From positions 101,536-165,535 of the forward strand of contig DKCJ01000015.1 in the NCBI GenBank assembly GCA_002451465.1: a stretch of DNA of 64,000 nucleotides. Direction: 5' to 3'. Every line of letters starts with the position of its first letter. Positions within the stretch are counted from its first letter, which is position 1. The notes under the pieces were generated by a model that did not search any database, was not told the DNA's origin, and was given only the letters and a program-made list of their open reading frames with translations. A program made the translations under genes and the position numbers. Shown here piece by piece: positions 36,355 to 46,139 of this stretch. Source of the stretch: Caryophanales bacterium UBA6877 (GTDB lineage: Bacteria; Bacillota_I; Bacilli_A; RFN20; CAG-826).

Positions 36355-39156
36355 CTATTGTTTTGCGCCTGTATAGTTAACAATAGATCCTGCATTATAT
36401 GTAATATCGAATACTTGTCCAGTTGGAGTTGTAATTTCAAATGTTACATATAAATCAAATAAATTGTTATATTTAGCGTATGCAGCACTTAAACCTAATT
36501 TTGTGTAATCAAGATTATTTACAGTATTTGGAACAGTAAACGTTATAGACCCATCATCGTTTTCAGTAAATGGAAGTTCCATACTATGAACTTGAGCAGT
36601 CCCTTTACCACTATTAGTTAAGTAGTCTTCAATATCAACACCTTTAAATTTAGATATAACACCTTGAGCAGCAATTACTTTATAAACTAAATTATAAGTA
36701 ATGGTTTGTGCTGCATCATCTAATGAATATTTTGTAGCCGAGTCATCAGTAGTATATGAGAAACCAACTGCGCCATCAACAGCACAAACACCAGATGTAC
36801 CAGCTTCCCACAAAGCATTGAAGGACCATAATTTACCATCATAATATATCTTACCATCATTAACAGAAGTATCTGGACCCCAGTTCAAACAGAAACCACT
36901 TCTATTATCACTACATAATACTTGGAAGAAATCAAGAGGCCATGCTTGCATACCAGTAATAGCACCCATACCGATATCAAATTGACCAGCTTCAAGAGCA
37001 TCATACATAGCATCACTATCTGATCCAGCAACACTATTTTCAATATTTAATTGAATACGTGGATCTACACTATTGAATGCATCCATCATATACTTAGTGA
37101 TTGGAATACCCATTTTAGTCATACTATTTTGTGACATCCATTTTGCACTGATGCCAATAACAGTTGGACTTTCAGCTGTTCCATAACTATAGTGACCAGC
37201 AGCAACTTCTTCTTGAATAGCTAATTTAAACATTATTTTTGCAGCATCAAGGTTATAACCATATGTGTCAACATAACGATCTTTTAATGCATTTTCATGT
37301 GCATCAGATTCGTAGTAATAATGTTTGCCACCCTCTTCATCAGAGAAATAATAAGCTTTTGATAAATAATTTTGTGATGGCGTCATATTTTGAGAATCAG
37401 CAAATTGTGATCTATTAATAGAATAATATAAACCATCAAGGAAGTGTACATTACTCATGATTGGTTTAACTTTCCAATATTTATCTTTTGAAGACTTTGA
37501 AACAGTTCCATTCTCACCAAATAATTCTTCCCAAAGTTCTTCTGTAGTTGCATTAACATTAAGCTTCCATGTTGTATTTTCAGGAATTGCAACAGTTCTT
37601 GGATCGTTTTGATATTCTTTTAAACGAGTACCTGGAATCGAACAACTATCAAGTTTACCAGCTAAGAACTCTTTAAATGCAGCTTCTTGATCGCTCTTTG
37701 CAGCTTCAATAACAGCAATATGAACGCCGGGAATATTCCACATTCCAGTATCTTCGGTTTTTTCAATCCAATCAGGATTACGTTTAAAGGTAATTAATTT
37801 ATCTTTTTCCCAATACTCTAATGTATATGCACTTAATGACAATGAAGTATCAACAGGAGTTAAACTACCATCTTCACTAAAGGCACCATATTTAGTAATA
37901 TCACCAATTGCATCAAAGAATTCTTGAGGAAGTGGTTGGAATAATGTTCCACCAATATTATCTTTTGCATCACTAACTGTCAAAGCAGTAGCAAATTCAA
38001 ACTCAATATAATAACCTTCATCATCATGTCCGGTAGATACACCAACATTCTTAAATGCTTCTTCATTGACGCCATCTTCACTAGCATTCCAATAATCAGC
38101 AGCGCCTTTAATTGGTCTTGCATATGTAGGAGATACTTGTTCACCACCTCTATACATATTATATTTTTTAGTTAACATTAATTTAATTGGGGTGATATAG
38201 TCTTCAATTTTAACTCCACGACCATTAAATTTTGCCAATTCACTATTTTTAGTAGCAGTTGAATATTTTAAACCATCTTCACCTGTCTTTACATGTAATC
38301 TAAATCTAGTTGCTTTTGGGCTAGCATCAGCTGATGGATTAAGAGCGGTCCAATCATCATCTTTTGATAAAACTGGATAAGTCTCATAACCAGTCTTATC
38401 AGCGTTTAGTCTTACACCAAAGTAAGAACTCTTCATATAATCAACTAAATCACTAACGCTGGTAGACTCACCATTCCAATCATTAACGTTATGTGGATCT
38501 TCTGTATTGTAAGAATGTAAGTATCTCTTATAAGCAGAATTTGTTTCGCCTTCTAAATCTTTAGTTAATGAACCATATTGTAAAATACCAAAACCATATC
38601 CTTGAATATAATTTTCAACACCTTTTTGAACACGGTCATTATACATAACATAAGCACCATCACCAGCAAGAGGAATACCAGATAAATATGTATCTTGAGC
38701 ATATCTTTCAAGTTTCCCTAAAATTTCTTCTTGAACAGAGTATAATTCACCACTATAGTTAAATCCACCATTCGCGTTTTCGCCAGAAACAGTAAGTTCA
38801 AAGCTATCAACAGCCCCACTTGCATTATCTAAAGCGATAACACTAGCAACACCTGGTTCTTTAGCAGTAACAACACCATCTTCACTTACAGCTAATACAT
38901 CGGAATTAGATGAGGAATATGCTAAATCCAAACTATCAGCTTCGAGGTCCTTAAGATCAGTAACTTCAAGAGTAGTAAATTTACCTACTTCTAATTTACT
39001 ACTACCATCTGTTGTCTTTAAAGTGAATTCAGGATGTTTTTCATCTGTAGGGGTAACAGTACCACGATTATCACAACTGACTAAGGCAGAAATTGTAGCG
39101 CAAATACAACCTGCTGTTAAAACTGTACCTAACAAGTTTTTTGTCTTTCTTTTCAT
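36355..39156 (-). CDS. oppA: Oligopeptide-binding lipoprotein OppA with N-terminal Big2 domain
   Basis: A 933-residue lipoprotein with a signal peptide and lipobox-like ALVSC (C28). An Ig-like Big2 domain (about residues 39-125: SSSNSDVLAVSEDGVVTAKE, GVASVIA) comes next, followed by a family 5 extracellular solute-binding domain that captures peptides for OppBCDF. Standard OppA proteins are about 540 residues and lack the Big2 unit. The C-terminus is also longer, with a beta-rich tail. AAAGGAG precedes the ATG, with a promoter upstream. It is the first gene of the opp operon. Confidence 0.9.
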   Translation of the reverse strand: MKRKTKNLLGTVLTAGCICATISALVSCDNRGTVTPTDEKHPEFTLKTTDGSSKLEVGKFTTLEVTDLKDLEADSLDLAYSSSNSDVLAVSEDGVVTAKEPGVASVIALDNASGAVDSFELTVSGENANGGFNYSGELYSVQEEILGKLERYAQDTYLSGIPLAGDGAYVMYNDRVQKGVENYIQGYGFGILQYGSLTKDLEGETNSAYKRYLHSYNTEDPHNVNDWNGESTSVSDLVDYMKSSYFGVRLNADKTGYETYPVLSKDDDWTALNPSADASPKATRFRLHVKTGEDGLKYSTATKNSELAKFNGRGVKIEDYITPIKLMLTKKYNMYRGGEQVSPTYARPIKGAADYWNASEDGVNEEAFKNVGVSTGHDDEGYYIEFEFATALTVSDAKDNIGGTLFQPLPQEFFDAIGDITKYGAFSEDGSLTPVDTSLSLSAYTLEYWEKDKLITFKRNPDWIEKTEDTGMWNIPGVHIAVIEAAKSDQEAAFKEFLAGKLDSCSIPGTRLKEYQNDPRTVAIPENTTWKLNVNATTEELWEELFGENGTVSKSSKDKYWKVKPIMSNVHFLDGLYYSINRSQFADSQNMTPSQNYLSKAYYFSDEEGGKHYYYESDAHENALKDRYVDTYGYNLDAAKIMFKLAIQEEVAAGHYSYGTAESPTVIGISAKWMSQNSMTKMGIPITKYMMDAFNSVDPRIQLNIENSVAGSDSDAMYDALEAGQFDIGMGAITGMQAWPLDFFQVLCSDNRSGFCLNWGPDTSVNDGKIYYDGKLWSFNALWEAGTSGVCAVDGAVGFSYTTDDSATKYSLDDAAQTITYNLVYKVIAAQGVISKFKGVDIEDYLTNSGKGTAQVHSMELPFTENDDGSITFTVPNTVNNLDYTKLGLSAAYAKYNNLFDLYVTFEITTPTGQVFDITYNAGSIVNYTGAKQ

Positions 39157-39210
39157 AAAAATCTCCTTTTTTTCTAATCGAACTTAAACAATTTAATTCG
39201 ATTTGAATAA

Positions 39211-39239
39211 ATTATATTTAGGAAATAATAATATGTTTA
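39211..39239 (-). promoter_or_regulatory. Probable oppA promoter
   Basis: On the minus strand TAAACA (39239-39234), a 17-base spacer and a perfect TATAAT (39216-39211) lie about 55 bases before the oppA start. Confidence 0.5.
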
Positions 39240-39278
39240 AATTTTATGAAAATCTTAATACTAAATTAATATTAAGTT

Positions 39279-39310
39279 AAAAAAGGCAAGTTTTTAATAA
39301 ACTTGCCTTT
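39279..39310 (-). terminator. Intrinsic terminator after the subtilase/DUF3899 operon
   Basis: AAAGGCAAGTTT (39282-39293) pairs with AAACTTGCCTTT (39299-39310) around a 5-base loop; on the minus strand the stem runs into T residues. Confidence 0.85.
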
Positions 39311-39328
39311 AAAAATGAATGTTTTTAA

Positions 39329-39757
39329 TTAACGTAACAAAGAATTTTCGTAAATAATTAACAATATAATTGATGTAATTAAGAAAACTGCGCTAACAAT
39401 ATAATAATCAACAAACTTAAATCTTTTTTGTTTTCTCTTTGGTTGTTTTATTTCTTTATAATCTATTAAATCTTTATATTTTTTTTGTCCATCTTTATGC
39501 CATGTTGAAACCATATTTGCAAACGAATAACATAAAGCATCAAAAGTTCCATAATTTACAATAATTGACCAAGAACCAACTCCAAAAAATATCCAAAAAG
39601 TAGCAAAACATGCATCAAGACCATCAACTAAATTCATACCTTTAAAAATATACAAGGTAAGAACAAAAGCGATGCCTATTGTTAAGAATATGCTTACCCT
39701 TATAACGTGGTCTCGAAAACCAACATGAACAATTTCATTATTAGTCTTTGTTTCCAT
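39329..39757 (-). CDS. Small membrane protein, DUF3899-like
   Basis: A 142-residue protein with three predicted membrane helices: two near residues 20-65 and one at the C-terminus. A positively charged loop of the pattern KKYKDLIDYKEIKQPKRK lies before the last helix. Topology and the FDALCYSF region resemble DUF3899. Function is unknown. The ATG at 39757 is preferred to an in-frame upstream start inside the subtilase gene. It overlaps the 3' end of that gene by 17 bases, so the two are coupled, and a terminator follows. Confidence 0.65.
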   Translation of the reverse strand: METKTNNEIVHVGFRDHVIRVSIFLTIGIAFVLTLYIFKGMNLVDGLDACFATFWIFFGVGSWSIIVNYGTFDALCYSFANMVSTWHKDGQKKYKDLIDYKEIKQPKRKQKRFKFVDYYIVSAVFLITSIILLIIYENSLLR

Positions 39758-42700
39758 TCTTTTTCTTCTTTTTATTAGTTGCGTAAACTGTAACGCCCAC
39801 AGCAGCTCCAACCACTACAACACCAGCACCAACACATCCAGCAATTAATAATGAATTGTTTTTATTACCATCATCATTGCTTGGTGGATTAACAACAGGT
39901 TCTTTACCCTTTACATAAGTTGCAACAACTTTACCAGTTCTTGTTTCATATGATAAATATCCATCATGAACAGTATACTTAATGGTATTTTGATTCTTAC
40001 CAACAATTTCTTTAACAACAATAAGATCATCTAAGGTTTCATCATCTTTTGGCGTAACACGAGCATTACTTGGAAGTTTAATATTAACAACATATGATTG
40101 AATATCATTAACATTGTTACCACGAGCATTTTTAATACCAGTAACATAATTAACATCAAATTTGCCATCTGTTCCAACTTCACCAACTGTCATTTCAAGA
40201 CTTGGTGTATAAGTAGCTTTTAATAAAGAAGATTCAACAGAGAAACCATTTTCAAGATCTTTTAAAGTAAATAATTGTAATGTTTTTAAATTAAATTCAT
40301 TAACAACTTCTAAAAGTATCTTACCTCTTCCTTCATACTTTTTGGTTTCAATTTCAATATATTTTTGATCACCATCAATTAAAACATTATAAGAATCGCC
40401 ATTTACAGCAACGCTCTTAGTATTGCTTTCAAGATTGACACGAATCTTATCATCTTTAACTTCTTTTTTACCAATAACTGGTGAAAAAGCACTTTCATCT
40501 TTAATAACTAATTTATATTGTTTAGTTTGATGACTTCCATACATTAAATCAAAATCAAATTGAAGAGTATATTCTCCAGCAGGATAAAGAAGTTTACCAG
40601 TAGAATCTCTTAATTGAATTTGTGCAATAGCTTTACTTGAAGTAATGCCAGAACTTTCATTAAGTGCTAAAGATTTTTGAAGATAACCAGTATCATTTTT
40701 ATATTGATCATTTTCATTATAGTTAGTGAATTTAGTTTCTTTAACAACAGCGCCAGATTTGTCGATTAATTTAATACTATTATTTTTGATATTACGATAA
40801 ACAATTTCAGAAATAATTAAATAATTTGATAAATTATTAACGCCAGCAACTAATTTACCATCTTCAAATTGTGGAGCATTAGCAAGGTTTTTAAAACTAT
40901 CGTTACCAGCAACAACTTTTGAAAAATAACCGCTCAAAGACTCATCGTTCATATAAATTGAGGAAGTGAAATCAGCATTTGCTCTTCCTTTAGCTCTATA
41001 TAAACTGCTTAATATTTCTGAACCAGTAATTGCGTTTTTGTCTTCTTTTTCAAAATCAAAATCTTCTACGCAATCAGCTTTATCAAAATCTCCATAGAAT
41101 CCCATATATGGAGCAGAAAGAACATTGCCTTCTCCATCAATAGGCGTCAATGTAAGATATCCTTCAACATAAGTACCATTAGGGAACTTCTCAAGAATCT
41201 TCTTAGCTTCATCTTTTATTTGATAATCAACTGAAATTTGTGATTCGCCACTCTTTATTGTAACTTCACTATTAAATTCATCGATTAATTGATTCATTAA
41301 AGAAGCTTCTGTCCCATCTTTTGCAAATCCTGGACATTCAACACTAAGGTTTAACTTATATTTTTTATCTGTGCTAGTCTCATTATGAGTATTAACACTA
41401 AATTTAATATGTCCATTTTTTATATCTTCACTATTAAATAGTTCAATTTTAGCTTTATGGTAGTTACTTGATAAATAAACATCACTATTAACAGCTTTTT
41501 CAATATTAGGTTGACCAGCGCCTTGTTTTCTTGGTGAATAATATGTGTCATTATATTGAACAAATGGTTCAGCAGTTGATTGAATTCTTTCAGTTAAAGT
41601 TTTTGCAATCTCTTCTCTATTTTCTGGATTATCTTTAATTAATTCACTCAAAACGGATGCAACAACACCAGAATAATTTGGTGCAGCCATTGAAGTACCA
41701 TCCATTTGTTTATATCCTTCATCAGGATTATTAGCATAATAAACAGCGCCCCATGTATTTTGCCCTGGAGTAATAACATCTACACCAATATGCATATCAA
41801 AAGTTGCGCCTTCACTTGAAAAACCTGAAACTTTCTTAGTATATTCAGATGATTGACCAACTGTAGAATCATATTCAGCATTTAATCTTCCGCTTGCTAC
41901 TATAGTTCCATAATTACTTTCAGCAAAACCACCAATAATTCCAGGTTCAACATTATCTAAAGAGAAATTACAATAATCACCATAATCATTAGTTTGAACA
42001 TTATCTTTAATATAAGATCCTCTTCCTTCATTACCAGCAGAAATTGACATAACAATTCCCTTATCTGATAAGTTTTTAATAGCTCCAAATAAAGTAGAAT
42101 TATCAGCTTTTAGTTCTTCATCTCTTATTCCATCTTGAGTATCAATTGGTGAACCAAAAGATAAGTTGATAACATCAGCTCCGATTGCAACTGCATCGTT
42201 AAGAGCTCTTAATATTGTTGCATCACTTGAACTACCTATATTAGCATCTGATGAAATCTTCATTAATGCTAATTGAGCATTTGGTGAAATTCCTTCAAAC
42301 TTATCACCATTTGCGGCCGCCATAGATGCAACATGAATTCCATGAGTATTATCAACTGTTGCTCCTCTTGCTAAAACATCATTGTCGCTATCAGCATAAT
42401 CATAATAAAAAGGTATTTTATTATTATAATAAGTATTACCTCTAGCCGTTAGAGCCTTCCCACCAACAACACTCGACATTTCGTCTTTTGTATATTTGAC
42501 TACATTAGAATCTAAATCCTTAAAAGCTTCATGATTTAATTGGAAAAAATTATCTAAAACAGCAATTAAAGTATTTTTACCTCTAGTAGTAGAAGCTTCC
42601 GCTTTCATTTGTTTAATTGAATAGTTTACTGGCTTTTCTGAACTTGTAGCACTAGTCTTACTATTTTCTTCACTTGATGAATAATTTTTAACATTTGTTG

Positions 42701-43037
42701 TCTCATATTGATGATTAAGCTCAACATTTGAAACACTATTAAGCGCTTTTAATTTAGTTACATCATTTTGATTAACTTTTAAAATAACATAGTTACCAAT
42801 ATTAGTTAAATTATCAATAATTTTATAATTAAAACCTACAGTATCAATTAATTCATCTTTAAAATCATTAAAAATAGTTTTCTTACTAGTAGATTTTAAT
42901 TCACTATTATCTTTTAATGTAACAATTGCGACAGTATCGCAATCTTTTTTACTTTCATAACTTTCACTTAAACTCAATACACCCAAAGTACTAAATAATA
43001 ATGTAAGAGTTAATACAATTCCATGTCTTTTTTTCAT
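39741..43037 (-). CDS. Membrane-anchored subtilisin-like serine protease (S8)
   Basis: A 1098-residue cell-surface protease. It has a signal peptide (residues 1-25), a propeptide-like region (about 35-110) and a catalytic domain with D162 (AVLDNFF), H232 (THGIHVASMAA) and S449 (GTSMAAPNYSG). Between H232 and S449, about 90 residues separate NLSFGSP and SISAGNEGR from the FAESNYG region. The long C-terminal part is beta-rich, as in lactocepin/C5a-peptidase relatives. The end is a single membrane helix plus a KKKKKNGNK tail rather than an LPXTG sorting signal. A GGAGG ribosome site and a good promoter lie upstream. It probably degrades host or environmental proteins, feeding the opp system. Confidence 0.92.
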   Translation of the reverse strand: MKKRHGIVLTLTLLFSTLGVLSLSESYESKKDCDTVAIVTLKDNSELKSTSKKTIFNDFKDELIDTVGFNYKIIDNLTNIGNYVILKVNQNDVTKLKALNSVSNVELNHQYETTNVKNYSSSEENSKTSATSSEKPVNYSIKQMKAEASTTRGKNTLIAVLDNFFQLNHEAFKDLDSNVVKYTKDEMSSVVGGKALTARGNTYYNNKIPFYYDYADSDNDVLARGATVDNTHGIHVASMAAANGDKFEGISPNAQLALMKISSDANIGSSSDATILRALNDAVAIGADVINLSFGSPIDTQDGIRDEELKADNSTLFGAIKNLSDKGIVMSISAGNEGRGSYIKDNVQTNDYGDYCNFSLDNVEPGIIGGFAESNYGTIVASGRLNAEYDSTVGQSSEYTKKVSGFSSEGATFDMHIGVDVITPGQNTWGAVYYANNPDEGYKQMDGTSMAAPNYSGVVASVLSELIKDNPENREEIAKTLTERIQSTAEPFVQYNDTYYSPRKQGAGQPNIEKAVNSDVYLSSNYHKAKIELFNSEDIKNGHIKFSVNTHNETSTDKKYKLNLSVECPGFAKDGTEASLMNQLIDEFNSEVTIKSGESQISVDYQIKDEAKKILEKFPNGTYVEGYLTLTPIDGEGNVLSAPYMGFYGDFDKADCVEDFDFEKEDKNAITGSEILSSLYRAKGRANADFTSSIYMNDESLSGYFSKVVAGNDSFKNLANAPQFEDGKLVAGVNNLSNYLIISEIVYRNIKNNSIKLIDKSGAVVKETKFTNYNENDQYKNDTGYLQKSLALNESSGITSSKAIAQIQLRDSTGKLLYPAGEYTLQFDFDLMYGSHQTKQYKLVIKDESAFSPVIGKKEVKDDKIRVNLESNTKSVAVNGDSYNVLIDGDQKYIEIETKKYEGRGKILLEVVNEFNLKTLQLFTLKDLENGFSVESSLLKATYTPSLEMTVGEVGTDGKFDVNYVTGIKNARGNNVNDIQSYVVNIKLPSNARVTPKDDETLDDLIVVKEIVGKNQNTIKYTVHDGYLSYETRTGKVVATYVKGKEPVVNPPSNDDGNKNNSLLIAGCVGAGVVVVGAAVGVTVYATNKKKKKNGNKD

Positions 43038-43054
43038 ATATAAACCTCCACTGA

Positions 43055-43082
43055 ATTATAAAATATAATTATTTTTTGTAAA
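43055..43082 (-). promoter_or_regulatory. Promoter of the subtilase operon
   Basis: TTTACA (43082-43077), a 16-base spacer and TATAAT (43060-43055) on the minus strand lie about 20 bases before the start codon. A further perfect TTGACA occurs upstream near 43103-43108. Confidence 0.65.
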
Positions 43083-43123
43083 TATTTAATTAATATCTAT
43101 AAATGTTTGTCAAAACTTATAAT

Positions 43124-43594
43124 TTATTCCTCATTCGTAAATAAATTATAAAGAAAAAATATTAAAGATAAAATAAAACCAGCATACATCGAACAACTTG
43201 TCAATATACTGCCAAGACCAAGTGTGCTATCAGATGTATTACCTATAAAATTTGGTGTAAAAATTACTAAAGTTCCGCTAATTGCGTATAAAACCATAAT
43301 AACAACAAACGTGATTATTAAAGATTTTTTAGATACTTCATAATTTAAAAAAGATAATACAATTAACACAATAGTAATAATAAAAGCAACTGTGCCTAAA
43401 ACCCAGGCAAGGGTGAGTAGCCCCGTATTACCAATTTTAGGGTTTCCTCCACCAAACATTCTAGTGTATAAAGAATATGACCAAATCTTGCTTGTTGATG
43501 AACTATTAACTGCTTTAAAAGCTGGAGTTACAAGCGAAGCACATCCAAATAAGCCTAGAATAAATAATAATGTTATTTTTAAAACTTTATTCAT
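43124..43594 (-). CDS. Four-helix membrane protein of unknown function
   Basis: A 156-residue hydrophobic protein with four predicted membrane helices (about residues 5-25, 60-85, 90-115 and 130-150). The first contains LFGCASLV, which could be read as a lipobox but is more likely part of a helix. I do not recognise the family. It has AAGGAG before the ATG and its own promoter. It is on the same strand as the subtilase gene, with 86 bases between that include the subtilase promoter. Confidence 0.6.
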   Translation of the reverse strand: MNKVLKITLLFILGLFGCASLVTPAFKAVNSSSTSKIWSYSLYTRMFGGGNPKIGNTGLLTLAWVLGTVAFIITIVLIVLSFLNYEVSKKSLIITFVVIMVLYAISGTLVIFTPNFIGNTSDSTLGLGSILTSCSMYAGFILSLIFFLYNLFTNEE

Positions 43595-43623
43595 TAAACT
43601 CTCCTTATTAATTTTACTTTCTT

Positions 43624-43651
43624 ATTTTAGTTTAAAAATTATATTTCTCAA
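43624..43651 (-). promoter_or_regulatory. Probable promoter of the four-helix membrane protein gene
   Basis: TTGAGA (43651-43646), 16 bases and TAAAAT (43629-43624) on the minus strand lie about 30 bases before the start at 43594. Confidence 0.5.
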
Positions 43652-43687
43652 TGATTTTATATTTAATTTATTAAATAAATTAACTTT

Positions 43688-44452
43688 TTATAAATTTATG
43701 TCGAGTTCAATAGGGCAATGGTCAGACCCTAGTATTTCATTATGAATTAAAGAATCCTTAACAAGATTGAAAATGCGTTTTGAAACTAAAAAATAATCAA
43801 TTCTCCAACCTACATTCTTATTTCGTGCATTGAATCTATAACTCCACCATGTATATTTAACTTCGTTTTTGTGGAGTTCTCTAAAAGTATCAACAAAGTT
43901 CGCATTTAATAAATCAGTCATCTTATTTCGTTCATAAATAGTAAAACCAGCGTTATTTACATTACTTTTAGGATTTTTTATATCAATTTCTTCATGAGCA
44001 ACATTTAAATCGCCACAATAAACAATTGGCTTAATCTTATCTAATTTTGTTAAATATTCTTTTAAGTCATTTTCAAATTTCATACGAAAATCAAGTCGAA
44101 CAAGTACTTCTCCACTATTTGGAACATAGCAACAAACAAAATAAAAATTCTCGAACTCTAAAGTAATAGCACGTCCTTCATCATCATATTTATTATTTTC
44201 TAGACCATAATGAACGGATAGTGGCTCTTTTTTTGAAAAAACAGCAACTCCTGCGTAACCTTTTTTAATTTTGCTATTAGTCCAATAAACATAGTACCCG
44301 CTTGGAGTAAAAGGAAAATTTAAATGTAAATCTTCACTAAATTTAGTTTCTTGAATAGCAAAAATATCAGCATTCAAAGTATTAAAATCATTTATAAAAT
44401 TTTTCTTAATAATAGCTCTTATTCCATTAACATTAAATGATATAAATTTCAT
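43688..44452 (-). CDS. exoA: Exodeoxyribonuclease III
   Basis: A 254-residue AP endonuclease/3'-5' exonuclease of base-excision repair. The N-terminal FNVNGIRA, the metal ligand in IQETKF, CGDLNVAHEEIDIKNP, TWWSYRFNARNKNVGWRIDYF and the final LGSDHCPI (catalytic D-H pair) are all present, and the length is normal. The ribosome site is a modest AGGT. It begins 19 bases after phoR with no terminator visible between, so it is probably transcribed as the last gene of the phosphate operon. Confidence 0.95.
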   Translation of the reverse strand: MKFISFNVNGIRAIIKKNFINDFNTLNADIFAIQETKFSEDLHLNFPFTPSGYYVYWTNSKIKKGYAGVAVFSKKEPLSVHYGLENNKYDDEGRAITLEFENFYFVCCYVPNSGEVLVRLDFRMKFENDLKEYLTKLDKIKPIVYCGDLNVAHEEIDIKNPKSNVNNAGFTIYERNKMTDLLNANFVDTFRELHKNEVKYTWWSYRFNARNKNVGWRIDYFLVSKRIFNLVKDSLIHNEILGSDHCPIELDINL

Positions 44453-44471
44453 AAATTTACCTACACCTATT

Positions 44472-46139
44472 TTATCTAAAATATATGGTGAAGGTTGTTC
44501 CTTTACCTAAATCACTTTGAACAGTAATTCTATATTTATAATTTAAACAAATGTGTTTAACAATTGCTAAACCAAGTCCTGTTCCGCCTTGTTTTCTACT
44601 TCGACCTTTATCGACTCTAAAAAATCTTTCAAATATTCTACTAAGGTATTTACTTTCAATGCCAATTCCCGTATCGCTAATTGAAAAATAATTTTCAGTT
44701 AATGTAACGTTAATTTTTCCACCTTCAACATTATATTTAATAGCATTTGAAAATAAATTACGGATTAAATGATCAAAATCTTCAATATTCATATTTAAAT
44801 GAACATCACTTAAATTGGTGCTTACTTTAATTTTTTTAAGATTTATTTGATATTCAAATGATTTAACAATTTCTAAAATAGCGTTTTTTGCATCTATGTC
44901 TACACGGTTTTTATTAGATATTCCACTTTCAAGAGTAGCAAGCGAGAGCATATCATCGATAATTCTTTGCATTCTTTTTGCTTCTAAATTAATAGATGCC
45001 TCAGCATTTAAAATCTCTTCTTTATCTACTATTAAATTCTTAGAAAGTAGCTCATTATAGCCAATAATTGTTGTAAGTGGAGTTTTTAACTCATGAGAGG
45101 CATTTTGGAAAAATTCTTTTTTAAGTTTCTCGTTTAATCTTGCATCAGTTACATCAAAAACAAGTATTGCATAACCATTTTCATTATTTGGTTTTAACCA
45201 GTTAAGGGAAATCTTATTGATTAAAAACTCATATATTCTCCCATCAATTTCTTTATCAATAGATGATTCACTTACTATTTTTTCGCCAAGTTTATCACTA
45301 AAATCCTCACCTAATAATAAAAATCGATAATTTTTTCCAATTATATTTTCTCTTTTATTTTTGATTAATTTTTCCATATATGAATTAATCAAAATAACAT
45401 TTTCATCAGAATTAATAACAAAAACACCTTCATTAATTGAATCTAAAATAAAAGAAATCTTATTATTTTCAATTTTTAATTCATCAATTTTTTCTTTGAT
45501 AATTATATTTAATTTATCGATATTTTTTTCTACATAAGAAATTACATCTTTAGAATCAATTGGTGTAAAGTCAACTTTCTTTTGTAATTGCCCAAATGAA
45601 TTTTTTAATTTATTAAATTCTTTTTTGTAAACTCTATATTTAATATAAAAATATGTTGTATCAAAAAGAACTAAGGTTAAACTTCCATATATTAAAACTA
45701 GATTACTCATGTTTTCGATATTGCTTTTTGGAATACCTAAACGGAAATATAAATTATTAGAAAGTTTTACATAATAAAAAACATCAACCCCTAAAGTATT
45801 GGATTTTTTATAATAAAATTTTCCTTCATTTTTAACTAATTCTTCTTTTCTATTTTCATTATATGGTTGTTTATCTAATTGATTAATTTCTAATTTAACA
45901 TTAGCATATTCATCAAAAATCGAAATTCTTAAATCTTTTACCTTTCCATAATTTAATTTTATAGTATCAAAAGAATTATCTTTTTCATAACTCGCTATAA
46001 CTTCATTTGTATAAGAAATTAAGGTGTTTTTGGCATCGTTTTTCTCAATTGTATTAGTTACAAAAAAAGAGCTTAATAAAACAAGAAAAGTAATAACAAA
46101 AGTAAAAATATAATCAAAAATTAATGATTTCTTACTCAT
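44472..46139 (-). CDS. phoR: Phosphate sensor histidine kinase PhoR
   Basis: A 555-residue membrane kinase. Two membrane helices (about residues 8-28 and 148-165) flank a ~120-residue extracellular domain. A helical linker leads to a PAS domain (about 225-335), a HisKA box NASHELKTPLTTIIGY with the phospho-accepting histidine, and an ATPase domain with NLFSNAIKYN, DTGIGIE and GGTGLGLAIV. It overlaps the response-regulator gene by 8 bases. Synteny with pst and phoU makes phosphate control the most likely role. Confidence 0.92.
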   Translation of the reverse strand: MSKKSLIFDYIFTFVITFLVLLSSFFVTNTIEKNDAKNTLISYTNEVIASYEKDNSFDTIKLNYGKVKDLRISIFDEYANVKLEINQLDKQPYNENRKEELVKNEGKFYYKKSNTLGVDVFYYVKLSNNLYFRLGIPKSNIENMSNLVLIYGSLTLVLFDTTYFYIKYRVYKKEFNKLKNSFGQLQKKVDFTPIDSKDVISYVEKNIDKLNIIIKEKIDELKIENNKISFILDSINEGVFVINSDENVILINSYMEKLIKNKRENIIGKNYRFLLLGEDFSDKLGEKIVSESSIDKEIDGRIYEFLINKISLNWLKPNNENGYAILVFDVTDARLNEKLKKEFFQNASHELKTPLTTIIGYNELLSKNLIVDKEEILNAEASINLEAKRMQRIIDDMLSLATLESGISNKNRVDIDAKNAILEIVKSFEYQINLKKIKVSTNLSDVHLNMNIEDFDHLIRNLFSNAIKYNVEGGKINVTLTENYFSISDTGIGIESKYLSRIFERFFRVDKGRSRKQGGTGLGLAIVKHICLNYKYRITVQSDLGKGTTFTIYFR

